Of a stretch of 7,228 nt of DNA, positions 4,628 to 7,228 are shown one piece after another. The translations under genes were made by a program, and so were the position numbers. This DNA comes from Myxococcales bacterium (GTDB lineage: Bacteria; Myxococcota_A; UBA9160; SMWR01). A model generated the notes under the pieces. The model was not told the DNA's origin, searched no databases, and worked only from the letters and a program-made list of their open reading frames with translations. How positions within the stretch are numbered: position 1 is the stretch's first letter; the number at the start of each line of letters is the position of its first letter. Location of the stretch: assembly GCA_022571825.1 (NCBI GenBank), contig JACZXC010000143.1, positions 1 to 7,228 of the forward strand, read 5' to 3'.

Positions 4628-5839
4628 TCAGGCGACGGCGTGTGCACTTCGCAGGGCCCGGATTTCGTCGTCGCTGTAGCCCGCCTCGCTCAGCACCTCG
4701 TCGGTGTGCTGGCCCAGACGCGGGGGCAGGCGCCGGAGGTTGGCGGGGGTCTCCCCAAAGCGCACTGGGTTGCGAAGCTGTCGCATGCGGCCGGCTTGCT
4801 CGTCCTCGACTTCGAATATCGTGCGGTTGACTTTCACCTGAGGGTCGGAAAGAAACTCTCGGATCCCGTTCGCCGGGGCTACCGGCGCCCCGAAGCGGCG
4901 CCCTCGTTCGATCAGTTCGGCCGTCGGCCATTTCTCGATCTCGGCTTCGAGGATCGCGAACAGATCCTTGGCGTGGGCGAGGCGCGTCATCAAATTCGCG
5001 CAACGCGGGTCGTCGATCATGTCATCGCGGCCCACGGCGCGACAGATGCCCCGGAACTGGTCGTCCTCGATGATCATCATCACCACGTGGCCGTCGGCGG
5101 TCTTCCAGGTGCGGTGGATGTCGGCGGGGGTCGGCATGCCGGGCGGGACCTCCTCGACGGGGAGGAAGACTTCGGGGCCCAGGACGTCGGGCAGCGCGAA
5201 CGCCGCGTAGGCGTCGAGCATGGGAACCTCGACCCGCTGGCCTTGGCCTCCATTTCGCTCGCGGCCCAGAAGCGCGGCCAAGGTGGCATAGGCCGCCGTA
5301 ATGCCGGTGGTCTTGTCGGCGGCAATTCCGCGGACCAGCTTCGGATCCCGCTCGTCACCCTGCACCTGCATGAATCCGCTGAGCCCCTGAATCACGGTGT
5401 CGTAAGCCGGTAGATCGGCGTAGGGCCCGGTGGGCCCAAAGCCGCTGATGGCCACGTACACGAGACCGGCGTTCTCGGCCGAGAGCGCGTCGTATCCGAT
5501 GCCCAGTCGGTCGGCCACGCCGGGCCGGTAGTTCTCGAGTACAACGTCGGCACTTCGCACCAGGCGGCGCGCGACCTCGGTCCCCGCCGCCAGCTTGAGG
5601 TCGATCGAGAGTGCCCGTTTATTTCGGTTGAACTGGGTGAACAGCGGGCTCAAGCCGCCGCGGAAGGGAAATCCCATCATGCGCGAGGAGTCGCCGCGCG
5701 GAGCCTCGACCTTGATCACGTCGGCGCCGAGGTCACCGAGGATCTGGGAACACAGGGGACCCGACACAACGGTCGAGAAATCGATGACCCGAATTCCCGC
5801 CATCGGGCCGCGGGCGCTGCCTCCGATCTCGATGTCCAT
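4628..5839 (-). CDS. CaiB/BaiF family (family III) CoA-transferase
   Basis: A 403-aa cytosolic enzyme that moves CoA between carboxylic acids through a covalent glutamyl/aspartyl-type intermediate; relatives include formyl-CoA transferase, carnitine CoA-transferase CaiB and alpha-methylacyl-CoA racemase, and the substrate here cannot be told. Evidence: GPMAGIRVIDFSTVVSGPLC with QILGDLGADVIKVEAPRGD (11-50), the near-invariant NRNKRALSIDLK (71-82), DVVLENYRPGVADRLGIGYD (98-117), and GFGPTGPYADLPAYDTVIQG (133-152), in which Asp147 aligns with the catalytic Asp169 of formyl-CoA transferase. Later segments include LLGRERNGGQGQRVEVPMLD (190-209) and the C-terminal PPRLGQHTDEVLSEAGYSDD. Full length for the family. 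ATG 5839 has AGGAG 6-7 nt upstream. The cupin gene follows downstream; the MAPEG-like gene is divergent. Gene name is left blank because substrate is unknown. Confidence 0.95.
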   Translation of the reverse strand: MDIEIGGSARGPMAGIRVIDFSTVVSGPLCSQILGDLGADVIKVEAPRGDSSRMMGFPFRGGLSPLFTQFNRNKRALSIDLKLAAGTEVARRLVRSADVVLENYRPGVADRLGIGYDALSAENAGLVYVAISGFGPTGPYADLPAYDTVIQGLSGFMQVQGDERDPKLVRGIAADKTTGITAAYATLAALLGRERNGGQGQRVEVPMLDAYAAFALPDVLGPEVFLPVEEVPPGMPTPADIHRTWKTADGHVVMMIIEDDQFRGICRAVGRDDMIDDPRCANLMTRLAHAKDLFAILEAEIEKWPTAELIERGRRFGAPVAPANGIREFLSDPQVKVNRTIFEVEDEQAGRMRQLRNPVRFGETPANLRRLPPRLGQHTDEVLSEAGYSDDEIRALRSAHAVA

Positions 5840-5870
5840 GGCGATCTCCTATGCGATCGATCGTGGCTGG

Positions 5871-5900
5871 ATTCTCGGGGGTCCGCACACGTGACGTCAA
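5871..5900 (-). promoter_or_regulatory. Sigma-70-like promoter of the CoA-transferase gene
   Basis: On the minus strand, TTGACG (5900-5895, 5 of 6 consensus) is followed after 18 bp by GAGAAT (5876-5871, 4 of 6). The predicted start at about 5864 gives a leader near 25 nt containing the AGGAG site. The -35 box overlaps the first CACGTGACGTC copy, so a protein bound there would block or alter RNA polymerase access. Confidence 0.45.
5888..5898. repeat. 11-bp direct repeat, copy 1 (CACGTGACGTC)
   Basis: Copy 1 lies 48 bp upstream of the CoA-transferase ATG and overlaps its -35 box. It contains the palindromes CACGTG and, with the next base, TGACGTCA. An identical copy lies at 5999-6009. Candidate operator half of a shared regulatory site. 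Confidence 0.5.
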
Positions 5901-5962
5901 GCAGATTCGCGGGCCAGCGCGCGGCCTCGGCGAACGTCGACCCAGTCGTCACCCCGCTCTGC

Positions 5963-5981
5963 AGACGATTCGTGATACCCT
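5963..5981 (+). promoter_or_regulatory. Extended -10-like element upstream of the MAPEG-like gene
   Basis: AGACGATTCGTGATACC followed by CT gives TG-A-TACCCT with hexamer TACCCT at 5976-5981. It nearly repeats the element at 1022-1038. Predicted start is about 5988, leaving a ~40-nt leader that contains repeat copy 2 and the GGAGGAG ribosome binding site. No strong -35 is seen. Confidence 0.35.
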
Positions 5982-5998
5982 TTCGGCGACGGCGCCGG

Positions 5999-6009
5999 CA
6001 CGTGACGTC
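5999..6009. repeat. 11-bp direct repeat, copy 2 (CACGTGACGTC)
   Basis: Identical to 5888-5898, 111 bp away start to start and in the same orientation. It lies 18 bp before ATG 6028, just downstream of the predicted transcription start of the MAPEG-like gene, a position suited to a repressor. Confidence 0.5.
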
Positions 6010-6027
6010 GGGTCGGAGGAGATCTCC

Positions 6028-6423
6028 ATGACCCTTCCCATCATCACCGGACTGTACGCCGCGGTTCTGGCCCTCGTGTTCGGCGTTCTCGGCTTTCGCG
6101 TGGGGCCCCTGCGGGTCAAGCTCGGCATCTCCATGGGCGACGACGGCAACAAGGATCTCGCTCTCGAAGTTCGCCGGCACGGAAACTTTGCCGAGCACGT
6201 GCCGTTGGCACTGATCCTTTTGGCGCTGATCGAGATCAACGGCGCACCGGGACTGGCCCTTCACATCATGGGCATTGGACTCGTGATGTCACGTGTGGTC
6301 CATCCGATGGGTCTCCGGTGGGACAAGGTCCAGACCGCACCCCGGGCCATCGGCGCGGGCGGCACGGCTCTGGTCACCCTGGTGGCCGCGGGCTGGGCCA
6401 TCTACCAGTTCGCGGTGGCCTGA
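6028..6423 (+). CDS. MAPEG-family membrane protein, YecN-like
   Basis: A 131-aa four-helix inner-membrane protein of the MAPEG superfamily (membrane-associated proteins in eicosanoid and glutathione metabolism), closest in pattern and exact length to E. coli YecN as I recall it. Members include glutathione transferases and peroxidases, but the YecN branch has no proven reaction. ATG 6028 is set by GGAGGAG (6015-6021) 6 nt upstream; the longer frame from 5851 is upstream non-coding. Helices are about 4-23, 57-74, 77-95 and 108-128. The signature is DLALEVRRHGNFAEHVPLAL (43-62): Arg49/Arg50, His51, Asn53 and Glu56 match the family's R.HGN..E..P cluster that contacts glutathione in characterised MAPEG enzymes. 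EINGAP, HIMGIGLVMSRVVHPMGL (79-96) is also typical. Divergent from the CoA-transferase gene across 188 bp with shared repeats. Confidence 0.9.
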   Translation: MTLPIITGLYAAVLALVFGVLGFRVGPLRVKLGISMGDDGNKDLALEVRRHGNFAEHVPLALILLALIEINGAPGLALHIMGIGLVMSRVVHPMGLRWDKVQTAPRAIGAGGTALVTLVAAGWAIYQFAVA

Positions 6424-6471
6424 GAAGCGGGGCGCTCCGGCGAGTCACCCCGGGATTCTCATCCGCCCCGC

Positions 6472-6477
6472 TACGAT
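6472..6477 (+). promoter_or_regulatory. -10 hexamer immediately upstream of the last gene (possible leaderless mRNA)
   Basis: TACGAT (within GCTACGAT 6470-6477) ends 6 nt before ATG 6484. A start site 7 nt after the hexamer falls on the A of the ATG, predicting a leaderless transcript; no Shine-Dalgarno site precedes this ATG. No clear -35 is seen. If the true start is ATG 6538, the argument changes. Confidence 0.3.
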
Positions 6478-6483
6478 GGGTGC

Positions 6484-7197
6484 ATGACCCGAGCTTCGCG
6501 CAGGACCGGGCGCGGTCCGACGCCGGCGCGCTACGAGATGACGTTCTCGTCCAGAGCGGTGCCGCGGGTCCTCGCGGTTCCGGCGATCCTCCTGCTGGCC
6601 TGCCACGCGGCGGTTGCGATCTATCACTACCGCGTGGAGGAGGTGCCCTGGCTCCTCTTTCAGCTATTCGATGTGGATCAGGAGAACAATCTGCCCACCT
6701 GGTATTCGGAGTTCCTTTTACTCACCGGATTTGCGTTTCTCTGGCTGTGTACGAGCCAGAAGCGAGCCCAGGGAGATCGTTGGTCGGGCCACTGGGTTGC
6801 CCTGACCGTGGGATTCTTGCTGATGTCGGTCGACGAGGTTGCCGGAGTTCACGAGACCATCAACAGCGTCATCGTGATGACCTGGGCCATCCCCGCCGGA
6901 ATCATGGCTCTCGCGATCGCCGCGGCCTTCGTGCCGTTTCTCCTGCATCTGCCCACAGACACGGCCGTCCGGTTCGTACTGGCGGGGGGGACCTATCTCG
7001 CGGGGGCGGTCGGAATCGAGATCGTCGGAAACTCCCTGGTGGGACAGCAACTGAGCGACACCCTCGCGTACAAGATGACGACGTTCGCGGAGGAGGGCCT
7101 CGAGATGTTCGGGGTGATCCTCTTCCTGCATGCCCTGCTCCGGTACATGCGAGGCTCGAAGGCGTCGGCCGCCCAGGCCTCCGTGGCGGTGACCTAG
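6484..7197 (+). CDS. Uncharacterised six-helix membrane protein with conserved-looking acidic/His residues
   Basis: A 237-aa integral membrane protein of unknown function. It starts at ATG 6484 without a Shine-Dalgarno site; ATG 6538 (MTFSSRAVPRVLAVPAILLL) would remove an 18-residue basic leader and is a realistic alternative. Helices are about 28-48, 73-91, 103-117, 128-155, 163-182 and 201-222. Between helices 1 and 2 is FDVDQENNLPTWYS (62-75), which resembles a recurrent F.LD.E.N.PTWfS pattern in unnamed bacterial membrane proteins. Helix 3 ends in SVDEVAGVHE (115-124), and helix 6 begins FAEEGLEMFGVILFLHALLR (201-220). Asp63, Asp65, Glu67, Asp117, Glu118, His123, Glu124, Glu203, Glu204 and Glu207 all sit at or in membrane segments, which suggests an ion, metal or proton site, by inference only. 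It follows the MAPEG-like gene by 60 bp in the same direction and may be read from it or from its own promoter. Confidence 0.8.
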   Translation: MTRASRRTGRGPTPARYEMTFSSRAVPRVLAVPAILLLACHAAVAIYHYRVEEVPWLLFQLFDVDQENNLPTWYSEFLLLTGFAFLWLCTSQKRAQGDRWSGHWVALTVGFLLMSVDEVAGVHETINSVIVMTWAIPAGIMALAIAAAFVPFLLHLPTDTAVRFVLAGGTYLAGAVGIEIVGNSLVGQQLSDTLAYKMTTFAEEGLEMFGVILFLHALLRYMRGSKASAAQASVAVT

Positions 7198-7228
7198 CCC
7201 GACGTCGCACTCTCCGGAACGGCGGGGT
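7198..7228. other. Terminal 31 bp
   Basis: Non-coding end of the window. It contains CGACGTCG as a short palindrome near 7200 but no clear terminator or gene start. Confidence 0.3.

Noticed and set aside
3888..5003. Minus-strand 371-aa frame
   Set aside because: It crosses the 5-TM, cupin and CoA-transferase genes out of frame; low-complexity Arg/Pro/Ser composition.
4496..5413. Plus-strand 305-aa frame antisense to the CoA-transferase
   Set aside because: It is antisense to a full-length, well-conserved enzyme and is His/Gly/Val-rich in the way expected of a mirrored coding frame.
1..7228. Defence island, mobile element, CRISPR, tRNA or biosynthetic cluster
   Set aside because: No transposase, integrase, nuclease, toxin-antitoxin pair, regularly spaced repeats, tRNA cloverleaf or multi-enzyme assembly could be seen on either strand.

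Overview
The window is GC-rich (low to mid 60s percent by eye) with compact, mostly single-gene transcription units, strong GGAGG-type ribosome binding sites and a gene mix (Lhr-type helicase, family III CoA-transferase, MAPEG/YecN-like protein, several uncharacterised membrane proteins) that fits an environmental proteobacterium-like lineage, for example a deltaproteobacterial, myxobacterial or Binatia-like genome. That placement is a guess from composition and gene style; nothing here fixes the taxon. No tRNA, rRNA, CRISPR array, insertion sequence or phage gene is visible.

Layout. 1-464 (+) is the C-terminal end of an Lhr-family ATP-dependent helicase that began upstream. 509-769 (+) is a DUF167/YggU protein with an unusual start codon. 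806-970 (+) is the orphaned C-terminal piece of a VOC/glyoxalase gene with no start or N-terminal half. 1142-1573 (+) is a small lipoprotein with a DUF4177-like WEY...LN.LG..RWEVF core. 1655-2209 (+) is a RimJ/RimL-type GNAT acetyltransferase. 2172-3371 (-) is an unrecognised soluble protein of about 399 residues whose end overlaps the GNAT gene tail to tail by 38 bp. 3469-4002 (+) is an unnamed five-helix membrane protein. 4046-4435 (-) is a small cupin and 4628-5839 (-) is a CaiB/BaiF CoA-transferase. 6028-6423 (+) is a MAPEG/YecN-like membrane protein divergent from the CoA-transferase. 6484-7197 (+) is a six-helix membrane protein of unknown function with conserved-looking acidic and His residues.

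How the genes work together. I see no multi-gene machine. The plus-strand run 1-2209 looks like independent housekeeping or accessory genes. The most coherent unit is 4046-6423: a CoA-transferase and a cupin in the same direction, with a MAPEG-like gene divergent across a 188-bp control region. That region holds two copies of the 11-mer CACGTGACGTC, one overlapping a good -35 box of the CoA-transferase promoter and the other in the MAPEG leader, so shared regulation by one DNA-binding protein is plausible but unproven. The most useful leads are this control region, the 399-residue orphan, the C-terminal membrane protein and the VOC relic. I do not see clear evidence for a new defence or biosynthetic system.
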